From the NCBI RefSeq assembly GCF_024723255.1, contig NZ_JANIAC010000002.1, forward strand, positions 558,001 to 622,000: 64,000 nt of DNA. Reading direction: 5' to 3'. Position 1 is the stretch's first letter. Each line of letters begins with the position of its first letter. Under the pieces are notes generated by a model that made no database searches, was not told the origin of the DNA, and saw only the letters and a list, made by a program, of their open reading frames with translations. This DNA comes from Aestuariibaculum sp. M13. GTDB lineage: Bacteria > Bacteroidota > Bacteroidia > Flavobacteriales > Flavobacteriaceae. Below are positions 1-8,964 of the stretch, piece by piece. Both the position numbers and the translations under genes were made by a program.

Positions 1-288
1 TTCAGGTGTCCAGACCGGTCTCAATAAGGTTTGATATACTACGCAAACCACCGTAATATAAACCGCAATTGGTGTTAACCATGTTTTGTAATCCACCTTT
101 TGAAAGTTTAAACTTTTCATGGTAAAAAACAGCGCTACAATGGTGTTTGTTAATATGGTGAAATAACTAAAAAACCGTTCTATCGATTCTACCGAAGACA
201 TGGTTTTATCCATTAGCATCAAAAAAAACTGCATTATTACGGCAAACCAGCCCAATATAGCAATACTATAAGCCAACCGTGTTTTCAT
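1..288 (-). CDS. Pr6Pr-type integral membrane protein (3' end outside window)
   Basis: Reading leftward from an ATG at 288, 96 codons stay open to the window edge, so the C-terminus is missing. The protein opens with a hydrophobic segment (AYSIAILGWFAVIMQFFLML), followed by a stretch reading ERFFSYFTILTN and a second hydrophobic helix. The YFTILTN signature is typical of the small Pr6Pr membrane family, whose biochemical role is unknown. It starts 18 bases after the lipoprotein gene that ends at 307 on the same strand and is probably its operon partner. Family assignment rests on this motif alone. Confidence 0.7.
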   Translation of the reverse strand, partial: MKTRLAYSIAILGWFAVIMQFFLMLMDKTMSSVESIERFFSYFTILTNTIVALFFTMKSLNFQKVDYKTWLTPIAVYITVVCVVYQTLLRPVWTPE

Positions 289-306
289 AAATGGTTAATA
301 TAAATG

Positions 307-1104
307 TTATTTACAATTGGTTTTCACCAGAGGCATTTTAGAAGAATAAGCAATACTATCTCTAAACTTAAAGGCTGTTCCCGTTTCGTTTAAGGTGCCG
401 AATCCTTCAATTAGAGTATCTTTTTTCACTAAAAACGCGACTTCCCTAACGCTTTCTATACCTTCCGAAATAAAAGTAAATGTACCCAGAAGCTTATCGC
501 TATACAACTTCCCTCTAAAATTACCCATGTTCTCATCTTTTTCGTGATACCTGTATTTTAACCGACCGTAAACATCGTCACTCACATCGGTAATTTGAAA
601 TAGCAACTCATTTCCGTCTCCACTATATACGTAGCAACCTGTCTTCAAAGATGTTGTGTAATAACCACAGCCTGCTAAGGTATGATGTGCTGTTTCTCCT
701 GTGTAATTATAATTAATAGTTACAGCATAAGGAAACGACTCGCCTGACATAGCGTTTATACAATTGCGTTTTGAAATCTGAATCGTTAAAACCACAGCTT
801 CTGTTTCTACATGATAACGCTTTACGTTAGCATCCATAGCACGAACAGGCTCAATATGCGGTGTTATAATGGTATCACTCATCATCTTCAATTCAATTTT
901 ATTATCCGCAATTTCCAAACCCCAAAATGGTTCGGTTCCTGCTGCTTTAAAATAAGAACCAGACTCAAGTGTTTCTGAATATTCTTCTTTTGTTTGAACT
1001 TTCAAAGTGTCTGATAATTCAGTATCTGAAGTTTCCAATTTTTCAGTATTCTTATTTTTACATCCAATGAGTAAAATCAAGAAAACAAAAGCAAACCTAA
1101 ACAT
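307..1104 (-). CDS. COG3650-like lipoprotein
   Basis: A 265-residue protein with a short lipoprotein signal (LLIGC, Cys15), so it is probably anchored in the cell envelope. A GTEPFWGLEI stretch near residue 56 is the hallmark of the uncharacterised COG3650 family, which often accompanies or is fused to META/HslJ domains. Further on, an NCINAMSGESFPYAV segment and a conserved AGCGYY segment match the rest of that domain. The C-terminal half (about 150-265) is beta-rich and unassigned. It starts only 3 bases after the stop of the META gene, which supports co-transcription. No enzymatic function can be assigned. Confidence 0.75.
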   Translation of the reverse strand: MFRFAFVFLILLIGCKNKNTEKLETSDTELSDTLKVQTKEEYSETLESGSYFKAAGTEPFWGLEIADNKIELKMMSDTIITPHIEPVRAMDANVKRYHVETEAVVLTIQISKRNCINAMSGESFPYAVTINYNYTGETAHHTLAGCGYYTTSLKTGCYVYSGDGNELLFQITDVSDDVYGRLKYRYHEKDENMGNFRGKLYSDKLLGTFTFISEGIESVREVAFLVKKDTLIEGFGTLNETGTAFKFRDSIAYSSKMPLVKTNCK

Positions 1105-1107
1105 GAC

Positions 1108-1536
1108 TTATGGTGTTACTTTTTTGAAGCGCATCATAGGTAAATCGCCCATCAATAAATTCAATTTTCCATCGGCATCAATACTATAAGCATCTATTTT
1201 CTTCATAGTTTTAAGAAATACCACTTCTCCTCCGCCTTCACAAAACATTAAAGTTGTTGGTCCCGGCTCTCCGAAAGACAATTTATTTCCTTCTAAAGTA
1301 TAATCTGCCGAATATCCATTACAGCCATTGTTTCCCATAACTTTCCCTTCTTCTTTACTAAAAGTTATTTGAGGTTTTTTGTTCGGATAAAGACCATCAA
1401 ATGCTATGCGAGGTCCAGTAACATATTCTAGTTCCCATGATGAATTATATATGGCATCTGTTGTAGACTGTGATGTTTTACATGAAAAGACAAATAGAAG
1501 ACAAGCAATACAAAAAGTTAAGCTTAAGTATTTCAT
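1108..1536 (-). CDS. META (HslJ-like) domain lipoprotein
   Basis: A 142-residue protein with a lipoprotein signal (VFSC, Cys19) followed by one META domain. The family markers are visible: SSWELEYVTG at the start of the domain, MGNNGCNGYSADYTLEG in the middle, and PTTLMFCEGG near its end. META domains occur in the E. coli heat-inducible protein HslJ, linked to novobiocin resistance, but have no known catalytic role. It is the first gene of an apparent three-gene leftward operon (META, COG3650-like, Pr6Pr-like). Confidence 0.85.
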   Translation of the reverse strand: MKYLSLTFCIACLLFVFSCKTSQSTTDAIYNSSWELEYVTGPRIAFDGLYPNKKPQITFSKEEGKVMGNNGCNGYSADYTLEGNKLSFGEPGPTTLMFCEGGGEVVFLKTMKKIDAYSIDADGKLNLLMGDLPMMRFKKVTP

Positions 1537-1699
1537 AAGTTAAGGTTTTTAATATGTTCCCTACGAAGTTAGCTTATTAATAACTTAAAATCAAACGTTT
1601 TAACGATTCGAAATATCTTTTAACATAAAAAAAACATAGCAACCATAAATAGAGTATTTGATGGTTGCCATGGTTTATATTTTATTAAAAATGAAAATA

Positions 1700-2686
1700 T
1701 TAATATCCGCCTCGAATACAGTCGTGAACCTTTTCTTTATATAACTGAGTTAATGCCTGATGCACAATGGGAGATAATGTGTTTAAACCAGATGCCTGGG
1801 CATTACCAATAACCTGTTGCTTTGAACTAGCTCCCGGAATAATTGTACTCACTGCTTCATGGTCTAAAATCCAGCGTAAAGCTAATTGCACCATGGTTAA
1901 TTCATCGGGAAGTATATCTTTCTTTATTTCTTCAACAAACTTTAATCCCTTTTCAAAAGGAAGGCCTGCAAAAGTTTCACCAACATTAAACGCTTGACCG
2001 TCGCGATTAAAGTTTCTGTGATCATCTTCAGTAAAAATGGTATTTTCATTAAATTTTCCGGTTAACAAACCACTCGCTAATGGTAATCGCACAATAATTC
2101 CCACGCCTTTGTCCTGTGCCTGTGGCAATAATTCGTCTGCCAATTTCTGACGGAAAATATTGAAAATAACCTGTAAGGACAATAAACCTTCCTGTTGTAA
2201 ACAAATTAAACCTTCTTCAACGGTTTCTACACTTGCTCCAAAATGCTTAATTAAACCTTCCGATTTCAATTCACGTAACCAATTGAATACCTCTCCGTCT
2301 TTTAAATACTGTGTTGGAATACAATGTAGTTGTAATAAATCTAAACTATCTGTTCCTAACAGTTCTAAAGAACCTTCAACAGTATTACGTAATACCTCCT
2401 TGGTGTATTTATCTGGGAAGGCATTGGCTGCTCTTCCAAATTTGGTAGCTACTCGAATTGGATTTTCACAGGTTTTTAAAAATTCGCCTATTAAAGCTTC
2501 ACTTTTTCCGTTACCGTATACATCCGCGGTATCAAAAAAAGTAATGTCATTTTTTACAGCTTCGTTTAAAATTTCGAATGCCGATTCTTTCGACAAATCT
2601 TGTCCCCAATCGGCACCCAGTTGCCAGCATCCTAATCCAACCTCACTAACCTGAAAACCTTTTCGTCCTAAATTTCTATATTTCAT
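1700..2686 (-). CDS. Aldo/keto reductase
   Basis: A 328-residue NAD(P)H-dependent oxidoreductase of the AKR (beta/alpha)8-barrel superfamily. The catalytic tetrad is complete: Asp52 and Tyr57 in FFDTADVYGNG, Lys82 in RVATKFG and His121 in LDLLQLHCIP. The C-terminal STIIPGASSKQQV segment matches the cofactor-binding end of the barrel. AKRs reduce aldehydes and ketones in the cytoplasm; the natural substrate cannot be read from sequence. It is flanked by gaps of 163 and 62 bases, so it may be a single-gene unit. Confidence 0.9.
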   Translation of the reverse strand: MKYRNLGRKGFQVSEVGLGCWQLGADWGQDLSKESAFEILNEAVKNDITFFDTADVYGNGKSEALIGEFLKTCENPIRVATKFGRAANAFPDKYTKEVLRNTVEGSLELLGTDSLDLLQLHCIPTQYLKDGEVFNWLRELKSEGLIKHFGASVETVEEGLICLQQEGLLSLQVIFNIFRQKLADELLPQAQDKGVGIIVRLPLASGLLTGKFNENTIFTEDDHRNFNRDGQAFNVGETFAGLPFEKGLKFVEEIKKDILPDELTMVQLALRWILDHEAVSTIIPGASSKQQVIGNAQASGLNTLSPIVHQALTQLYKEKVHDCIRGGY

Positions 2687-2748
2687 TATTGTTTAGTTTC
2701 TTCTTTTTACCAAACAAAGTTAAAACAAACAATTAAGAATTAAATATC

Positions 2749-3696
2749 TTATTCAACTAAGCGTTTTACAATTAATGAAACAGGCAAAACTTCAGTGGTG
2801 TGCTCAATGCTTGGGCCCGCCACCCAAACCGTTTTATATGTCGCTTTGGTAGCAGCATTTTTTGTAGCATTCATCCCTATTGAAAACCGAATCATTTTCA
2901 CCCACTTTTTAAGTTTTTTATGTCGGTTTAAAACCGATTCAAGCCAGGTAGCTTTGGTTCCTATTTTTTGAACATAAGGCGTATTAATAACTGTACATGG
3001 TGTACCTGAAATACGCTCAGTCATAACAATATCGCCGACACCATATTTAATACAGGCTTGTTTATATTCGTCGGTGACATTAGCCTCTACCGAAGCAATA
3101 AACGGACTTCCAACCGAAACTCCAGCAGCACCGTAATTCAGCATCCTGTCAACATCGGCTTTACATCCCACACCTCCGGCAGAAATAACAGGGATTTTAC
3201 ATTGCGCCGTTAGTAATTTTATAAGTGTTTCAGGTGATAAATCGCCACGATGTCCTCCGGCTTCATTATTAACGGCAATTACCGCATCGGCCCCCAAAGC
3301 TTCCACTTTTCTGGCATACTTTAAGTCCACCACATCACAAAATACTTTAATACCATATTTATGAGCTTCCTTAATAGTTTCTTCAGGACTCCCTAATGAA
3401 GTTATAATAAAGTCGCAGCCTTCTTCACAAAGTACCCGTAACTGTTCCTTATATTTAATATTCGATTTGTTAACGATTAAATTAAATCCGAATGAGCCTC
3501 CTTGAACTTTAGATGCTTTTAAGTCTTTTATAGCAACTTTTAATTCGTCTAAAGTTCGGTAATTAAGCGCAGGAATACACCCGGCAATACCCTCGTTCAT
3601 AGCTGCCTTAACCATTGCAGTATTCGACACCAAGAACATTGGCGCCTGAATAATTGGGTATTTTATATTAAGAAGTTTGGTAAGTTTAGTTGACAT
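2749..3696 (-). CDS. Nitronate monooxygenase-family flavoprotein
   Basis: An FMN-dependent TIM-barrel protein of the nitronate monooxygenase/2-nitropropane dioxygenase family. Visible markers are YPIIQAPM at the N-terminus, NNEAGGHRG in the region of the catalytic His, and the FMN phosphate-binding stretch PVISAGGVG followed by GAAGVSVGSPF. I placed the start at the internal ATG at 3696 (MSTKLTKLLNIKYPI) because the ten residues before it precede the usual family start. Such enzymes oxidise alkyl nitronates; some family members have other roles, such as enoyl reduction, so the substrate is open. Confidence 0.82.
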   Translation of the reverse strand: MSTKLTKLLNIKYPIIQAPMFLVSNTAMVKAAMNEGIAGCIPALNYRTLDELKVAIKDLKASKVQGGSFGFNLIVNKSNIKYKEQLRVLCEEGCDFIITSLGSPEETIKEAHKYGIKVFCDVVDLKYARKVEALGADAVIAVNNEAGGHRGDLSPETLIKLLTAQCKIPVISAGGVGCKADVDRMLNYGAAGVSVGSPFIASVEANVTDEYKQACIKYGVGDIVMTERISGTPCTVINTPYVQKIGTKATWLESVLNRHKKLKKWVKMIRFSIGMNATKNAATKATYKTVWVAGPSIEHTTEVLPVSLIVKRLVE

Positions 3697-3763
3697 TTTA
3701 AAAATGAATTTCAACAAATATACCAATTATTATGCGTGCATAACACTTAAAGTAATGTAAATA

Positions 3764-4987
3764 TTAAAATTGATAATATCCACATTTTAGGTAAGCGCCT
3801 TCTTCAAATGCTACAGGATGATCGATATCATGATACGTTTTTAATTTTATTGTATAAGACCGTTTTACATTACTTAGAACCTGCTGATTGATATCGAAAA
3901 AAGCCTGTGCTGTAACTCGAGACGAGCAAGAAGCCAAAACCAAAAGACCGTTTTTTGCAGTGAGTTTTTCGGCTAATTCTGCTAATTGGGCGTATTTTTT
4001 CTTTGCCAAGTCTACTTCTGAAGCCTGTTTTGCAAAACTAGGCGGATCGATAACGACGACATCAAAAGTTACTTTGTTAACGATAAGTTTTTGAAGCTCC
4101 TCAAAAGCATCACCAGCAATAATTTTATGTTCTCCAGTATAGTCATTAAGTTTACCGTTTTCCAAAGCAATTTCTAAAGCCTGCTTACTAATATCTAAAC
4201 TGGTAACCGATGTTGCTCCGTTATATAATGCATGTACCGAAAATCCACCGGCGTAGCTAAATACATCTAAAACTGATTTTCCTTTACTCCACTCTCCTAC
4301 CTGTTTTCTATTGGCACGATGATCTAAAAAATAGCCTGTTTTATGCCCTTTAATAACATTTGCAGAAAACTTCACATTGTGCTCAACAAACTCTACTACT
4401 TCATTTTCAAGTGTCCCGAAAACCACTTCTCCATTTTCCAGATTATGTAATCCAGACTGCTCCAGACTTCTACTTAAACGCATCACTACCGTTTTAGCCC
4501 TTGACACCTCCTGCAAACTTGGAACAATACTTTCTAAATATGGCAACCAGATTTCTGAATAAATTTTCACCACTAAAACAGAATCATACACATCGGCAAT
4601 TAAACCTGGAAATCCATCATTTTCACCAAACAACAAGCGATAGCTATTGGTATTGGTTTGAAGTAATTCGTATCGTTTGGCAAATGCTTCTTCGATTCTA
4701 TTTTGAAAAAATTCAGCATTTATTTCAACCTTTTCAAAACCACTATGAAGCATTTTTATACGAATTGGTGAATTTTCATCGTAAAGTCCAATACCTACAA
4801 CACGATTCTTACTTTTATCGAAAATAATAGCTAAATCTCCCGACTTGGCATCATCTTTAATCTTGGAAATATTATTTGAAAACACCCATGGATGTCCTTT
4901 TAACACAAACTGTTCGCCTTTAGTATTTAGTTTAACGGCTAATCTGTTTGGCTTGTAAGTTGATTTTAATTTATTGGAAAAGGACAT
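3764..4987 (-). CDS. RlmI-like 23S rRNA cytosine-C5 methyltransferase
   Basis: A 407-residue class I SAM-dependent methyltransferase close in length and layout to E. coli RlmI (m5C1962 of 23S rRNA). An N-terminal PUA-like RNA-binding domain (about 15-95, with LKGHPWVFSNNI) precedes a Rossmann methyltransferase domain. That domain shows the SAM motif VLDVFSYAGGFSVHAL, the catalytic VVVIDPPSFAK and an ASCSSRV motif carrying the Cys. The exact target base is inferred from family only. It stands alone and is divergent from the Crp/Fnr gene. Confidence 0.85.
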   Translation of the reverse strand: MSFSNKLKSTYKPNRLAVKLNTKGEQFVLKGHPWVFSNNISKIKDDAKSGDLAIIFDKSKNRVVGIGLYDENSPIRIKMLHSGFEKVEINAEFFQNRIEEAFAKRYELLQTNTNSYRLLFGENDGFPGLIADVYDSVLVVKIYSEIWLPYLESIVPSLQEVSRAKTVVMRLSRSLEQSGLHNLENGEVVFGTLENEVVEFVEHNVKFSANVIKGHKTGYFLDHRANRKQVGEWSKGKSVLDVFSYAGGFSVHALYNGATSVTSLDISKQALEIALENGKLNDYTGEHKIIAGDAFEELQKLIVNKVTFDVVVIDPPSFAKQASEVDLAKKKYAQLAELAEKLTAKNGLLVLASCSSRVTAQAFFDINQQVLSNVKRSYTIKLKTYHDIDHPVAFEEGAYLKCGYYQF

Positions 4988-5064
4988 GATTTTAAACTAT
5001 AAATTTCAAGTGTCAAAAGTATTCCATTTAAAACGCTTATTAAAACAATTCTAACCAAAAAATT

Positions 5065-5103
5065 AGGGTTACTTAATTAAAAATGATTAAATTTGGTAAC
5101 CCT
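5065..5103 (+). promoter_or_regulatory. Promoter and inverted repeat of the Crp/Fnr gene
   Basis: A perfect TAAATTTG -7 box (5088-5095) lies inside an 8-bp inverted repeat, AGGGTTAC (5065-5072) and GTAACCCT (5096-5103). The repeat brackets the -33 to -7 region about 60 bases upstream of the Crp/Fnr start. The layout suggests autoregulation. Confidence 0.5.
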
Positions 5104-5155
5104 GAGGCCTTAGCTCCTCCTTAATAATCTTTATTAGCACTAATTGTTTCCTAAA

Positions 5156-5851
5156 ATGGCCAAAGAAAATAAAGATTATATCATCCCTATTTTGAAAGAA
5201 AATCCTTTATTCAAAGAGATTTCAGATGAAGAATTATGTGCTTTCCTTAAAATTTCATCTGTAAAAAAATGGCCTAAGAACACTTGTTTATTTGACGGAG
5301 ACAGTACGCTTTACAATTTTTATATCATCATATCCGGAAAACTAAAACTCTATTATTACAACAAAGCTAAAGATCGTAAAATCACTTTGTTTTTATTAGT
5401 TAAAAACGATGCTTTTGATGTTTCTCGTCTATTAAATTTTTCACAACATAAAGTATACTACGAAACTTTAACCAGTGCCAACATACTGACTACAAATTCG
5501 CTTTTATTAAAACGATGGATGATGGATAATCCTGAATTTTACAAATCCTTATTACATTATACACTTATTAAACTTAAAGACTTAGAAGAGTATGTTACCA
5601 GCTCCTCTATTGATGATACTTCAACAAAACTAGCAAAACTTCTCATAAATAACGTTAATTATTCTTCAAATCAGATTGAAAAAATCAACGACTTACCACA
5701 TAAGGAATTAGCTCAACTTATTGGTACCACACGCGCCGTATTAAACCGTCAGATTCAGGTTTTCAAAAAAGAAGGCATTATAGATATCAGAAATAAAAAT
5801 ATAGAAATCAAGAACATGGATTTACTTTTAGATAAATTAAAAAACAACTGA
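5156..5851 (+). CDS. Crp/Fnr-family transcriptional regulator
   Basis: A 231-residue one-component regulator with a cyclic-nucleotide-binding-like beta barrel (about 15-120) and a C-terminal winged HTH (about 145-220). The HTH stretch HKELAQLIGTTRAVLNRQIQVFKKEGII is a good match to Crp/Fnr helix-turn-helices. The phosphate-binding cassette (Gly-Glu followed by Arg-x-Ala-Ser) is not recognisable and there is no N-terminal cysteine cluster, so the signal is probably neither cAMP nor a classical FNR Fe-S cluster. I prefer the ATG at 5156 over the TTG four codons upstream. Confidence 0.85.
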   Translation: MAKENKDYIIPILKENPLFKEISDEELCAFLKISSVKKWPKNTCLFDGDSTLYNFYIIISGKLKLYYYNKAKDRKITLFLLVKNDAFDVSRLLNFSQHKVYYETLTSANILTTNSLLLKRWMMDNPEFYKSLLHYTLIKLKDLEEYVTSSSIDDTSTKLAKLLINNVNYSSNQIEKINDLPHKELAQLIGTTRAVLNRQIQVFKKEGIIDIRNKNIEIKNMDLLLDKLKNN

Positions 5852-5890
5852 TAATCCAAATGTTAAACATTTATTAAAACAACAAAAAGT

Positions 5891-5904
5891 GCTACCTGGG
5901 TAGC
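5891..5904. promoter_or_regulatory. Palindrome GCTACC-TG-GGTAGC upstream of secreted protein
   Basis: A perfect 6-bp inverted repeat with a 2-base centre lies about 95 bases upstream of the secreted protein gene. It could be an operator. No bound factor can be named. Confidence 0.25.
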
Positions 5905-5996
5905 AAACAACTGTGCATTTTCCGACTAGTTTTACAGTATAAAATTTTTCTCCCTGAATAATAGTGGTAGCAAATTGTTTAATTAAATCTATTATT

Positions 5997-6731
5997 ATGA
6001 AAAATTTTTTACTGGCTCTAACTATTTTAGGATTTGCCAACCTATGTTTCTCTCAAATTGAAGATAAACGCCATCCGCTTTATATGGCGTCGACTATGGA
6101 TGATTACTTTAAAGAATCTCCTACAGCAAAAGAAAAAGAAGCAAATATCAATAAGATATTGCGAGAAAGAGAACCTAATTTTGCTTCAGCAAGCAAAAAT
6201 TCAAGTTTTGAAGAAAACCTTTTAGCTGTCTTAAACGACAACTTTATGATTAATGACAATTATGTTTTTGAATCTTTAAAAGAAAAAACTTCGTCTCCTG
6301 AAACAACAAAAAGTCACTTAAATGATGAGTATTACGATGCTGTTGCTGTTTCTGCAGACTGTGAACGCATAAATGCCTTAGAAACTCTGGTTGCTAATTT
6401 CGATATTACCAAACATCAATTTTATAATGAACGTTCTAATAGATTTGAAATTGGATTTAAAGAAGGTGATGATAAAAGTGGACAGATAACTGCAGTTTTT
6501 GATGCTGAAGGAAATCTAATTAAATCATTTGAACGCTTTAAAGATATCAGACTTCCTCGTGTTGTTTTGGATGCCATAAACGATGAATACCCTGGCGCAA
6601 TTATAAAAACCAACACATACATTGTTTCATACAACGAAGATTCAGGAACAAACAAAATTTATAAGGTAAAAATAGATGCAAACGGAAATAAAAAATCTTT
6701 GAAGATAAATAGTAATGGTAAGTTTATTTGA
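5997..6731 (+). CDS. Secreted protein with PepSY-like C-terminal region
   Basis: A 244-residue exported protein. The ATG at 5997 is chosen because it starts a clean signal peptide (MKNFLLALTILGFANLCFSQ, cleavage after SQ). The C-terminal half has two beta-strand-rich units, one ending in GQITAVFDAEGNLIKSFERF and one ending in KIYKVKIDANGNKKSLKI. This recalls the putative PepSY-like/BLIP-like family of Bacteroidetes, which is often attached to two-component regulation, but similarity was judged by eye. The N-terminal half is not recognised. A bidirectional terminator follows. Confidence 0.6.
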   Translation: MKNFLLALTILGFANLCFSQIEDKRHPLYMASTMDDYFKESPTAKEKEANINKILREREPNFASASKNSSFEENLLAVLNDNFMINDNYVFESLKEKTSSPETTKSHLNDEYYDAVAVSADCERINALETLVANFDITKHQFYNERSNRFEIGFKEGDDKSGQITAVFDAEGNLIKSFERFKDIRLPRVVLDAINDEYPGAIIKTNTYIVSYNEDSGTNKIYKVKIDANGNKKSLKINSNGKFI

Positions 6732-6754
6732 GTTATTATTTGAATTAGTCAACT

Positions 6755-6788
6755 AAAAGCACAATCAAAATCCCTGGTTGTGCTTTTT
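6755..6788. terminator. Bidirectional intrinsic terminator
   Basis: Stem AAAAGCACAA / TTGTGCTTTT with a T-run on one side and an A-run on the other, placed between two convergent genes. Confidence 0.8.
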
Positions 6789-6797
6789 AATTTTATG

Positions 6798-8831
6798 TCA
6801 ATTAACCTTATTTAGTAAAGCCTGAAACCTAGGTTCTTCTCTTATAGGTTTAAATCTTACATCTTGCTTTAATCCCCAAAAGAAAAGCCCCTGACCTCCT
6901 ACTTCATAATCCTTTTCTAACCAGGTAAGAGTATTTTCGACATCGCCTAATCCCATATAAATGGTTGCAATCATAAATGGAGGCACATAAACCATCTTAT
7001 TTTTGTTCAGTTGAAATTCTAATATTTCTCTGGCTTTTTCATACTCGCCAATTTTCCCATAACAATATCCAAGCATCCAGTTAGTATTAGATGCTACACT
7101 TCTTGATGTATAAAGGTCTATAGCTTCCTGATACTTACCTAAACCTGATAAATTAGTAGCCTTCATCCAGATAAGCATATTATTGTTTGGAAACAATTTT
7201 AACGACTCATCCATTTTATCAATCGCTTTTTGAAATTCCCCTAGATAATAATAATGTTGCCCCATATCGCCTAAATATTTAGAAGACAACGGATCTAATT
7301 TAATTACTTTATTAAAATTTTCTTCCATCAACTTAAGGTTTCCTTCAAAAGCATAAATCCACGCTAACTTATCGTATGCACTAACATAACTAGGGTTAAT
7401 CTCTGTTGCCTTCTTTAAGTACAATATGGCTGTTTCTCTTTGATATTTATAATAACTAATTGCTCCTAAAGCACCGAATGTTCCTCCATCACTTGAATTA
7501 ATAGCTAAAGCTTTTAAAGCGGGTATAGAGGCAAGCTCTAACATTTTTTTAGGGGATTCCCTGCCCCAGAAAATATATTCAAGATACGTTTCTGCTAATC
7601 CAACATAAGCTCTGCAAAAATTAGGATCCAGTTCTGTGGCTCGTTTAAATAATTGTTCCGCTTTTTTAAGTTCTTCAACCTTACCTCCTCCACGATGCAA
7701 AAAAGCTTGTCCTTCTTTAAACACACTATAAGCCTCAGGGTTATTTGTTGGTAAATTATTTAAACGGGATTCTTCGGTTTCACTCAATCGAATTTTAAGA
7801 GCATTAGCAATATCTTTTGATACATCGGTTTGTAATTTAAAAATCTGAACCATGGTATTGTCGTAATTGTTAGCCCATAAATTTTTATTACTTGTAGCAT
7901 CTACCAAATTAGCATTAATACGCACCTGATTATCATTAACACGAACACTACCTTCAAGAATATAATTAACATCTAATTCCTTCGCTATTTGTTTGATGGA
8001 TTTAGCAGTGCCTTTATAATGCATGGCCGATGCTCTAGAAATCACTTGAAGATGTTGAATTTTAGAAAGATGTGTTATAATATCTTCAGTAACACCATCG
8101 GTAAACGCCTCAGAATTTTCATCTAAATTCACACTGTTAAATGGTAAAACGGCAATGGTTAAATCATTTAATTGGTTATTATCTAAATTTTCAGGTCTCG
8201 TAAGCAATAATGTTGTGATAAAAGCTAACAAAATGACTAACAAAACAGCTGCTTTTCGTTTAAAGCTTTTGAATGATTTCCCTATTCGTTCTTCTGTTTT
8301 ACCATTAATCTCGGATAAACTCGGAACAACAACACCTTCATTCGCTACTGCAAAAACAGGCATGGTTTGATTCACATTCTTAAATTCAAAAACATCCAAA
8401 TACTTAGTTTGAAACTCATTTTGATTCCTTAAATCATCATTAACTTTATCTGAAATTAAAATACTTCCGGGAACCGCCAACGATTCAATTCTAGACGCAA
8501 TATTTACAGCATCACCAATAACATCGGTTTCCGTGCGAATAATATCTCCGAGGTGCACTCCAATACGAACTGGTATAACTGGTTCTTCCTGAAAATGCTG
8601 CTGCATTTTAATGGCACAATTTATAGCCGAAATGGAGCTTTTAAAAACACTTAAAGTACCGTCTCCATAATATTGAATAAGTTCTCCACCACATTCTGTT
8701 GTAGATCTATTAAATATTTCACGGTGTTTCTGACGAATAAGAACAGCTTGTTTTTCATCCTTTTGCATCAAGGCTGTATACCCTTCAATATCGGTAAACA
8801 TAATTGCTACAAGCTGTCGGGTTTGTGTCAT
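6798..8831 (-). CDS. Class III nucleotide cyclase with TolB-like and TPR domains
   Basis: A 677-residue membrane-anchored protein. The N-terminal cyclase homology domain (1-185) keeps the two metal-binding aspartates (Asp14 in FTDIEGYTA, Asp57 in YYGDG) and the catalytic Asn110/Arg114 (GDAVNIASRIE), so activity is expected. A single membrane helix (about 194-211) follows, then a TolB-like/FlgO region (about 224-345, starting TIAVLPF) and six or so TPRs (about 370-670). The layout resembles the cyclase-TolB-TPR proteins common in bacteria. The product, cAMP or cGMP, cannot be told. It is divergent from the cNMP-domain sigma-54 activator, with 133 bases between them. Confidence 0.9.
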   Translation of the reverse strand: MTQTRQLVAIMFTDIEGYTALMQKDEKQAVLIRQKHREIFNRSTTECGGELIQYYGDGTLSVFKSSISAINCAIKMQQHFQEEPVIPVRIGVHLGDIIRTETDVIGDAVNIASRIESLAVPGSILISDKVNDDLRNQNEFQTKYLDVFEFKNVNQTMPVFAVANEGVVVPSLSEINGKTEERIGKSFKSFKRKAAVLLVILLAFITTLLLTRPENLDNNQLNDLTIAVLPFNSVNLDENSEAFTDGVTEDIITHLSKIQHLQVISRASAMHYKGTAKSIKQIAKELDVNYILEGSVRVNDNQVRINANLVDATSNKNLWANNYDNTMVQIFKLQTDVSKDIANALKIRLSETEESRLNNLPTNNPEAYSVFKEGQAFLHRGGGKVEELKKAEQLFKRATELDPNFCRAYVGLAETYLEYIFWGRESPKKMLELASIPALKALAINSSDGGTFGALGAISYYKYQRETAILYLKKATEINPSYVSAYDKLAWIYAFEGNLKLMEENFNKVIKLDPLSSKYLGDMGQHYYYLGEFQKAIDKMDESLKLFPNNNMLIWMKATNLSGLGKYQEAIDLYTSRSVASNTNWMLGYCYGKIGEYEKAREILEFQLNKNKMVYVPPFMIATIYMGLGDVENTLTWLEKDYEVGGQGLFFWGLKQDVRFKPIREEPRFQALLNKVN

Positions 8832-8964
8832 TTTATCTCAGTGGAAAATGTTTAATACACTAATTTAAAACATTATCCTTAAAAACAACATATTTCACAT
8901 AATTACTTAACTAACAGAATTCTATATGATATTTATTTATATTTATAGAAGTAATGCAACCAAT

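Noticed and set aside
2160-2654. A 164-codon plus-strand frame inside the aldo/keto reductase
   Set aside because: Antisense of a gene with a full catalytic tetrad; Ser/Lys-rich shadow translation.
4501-4827. A 108-codon plus-strand frame inside the RlmI-like gene
   Set aside because: Antisense shadow of a well-supported methyltransferase with no motif of its own.
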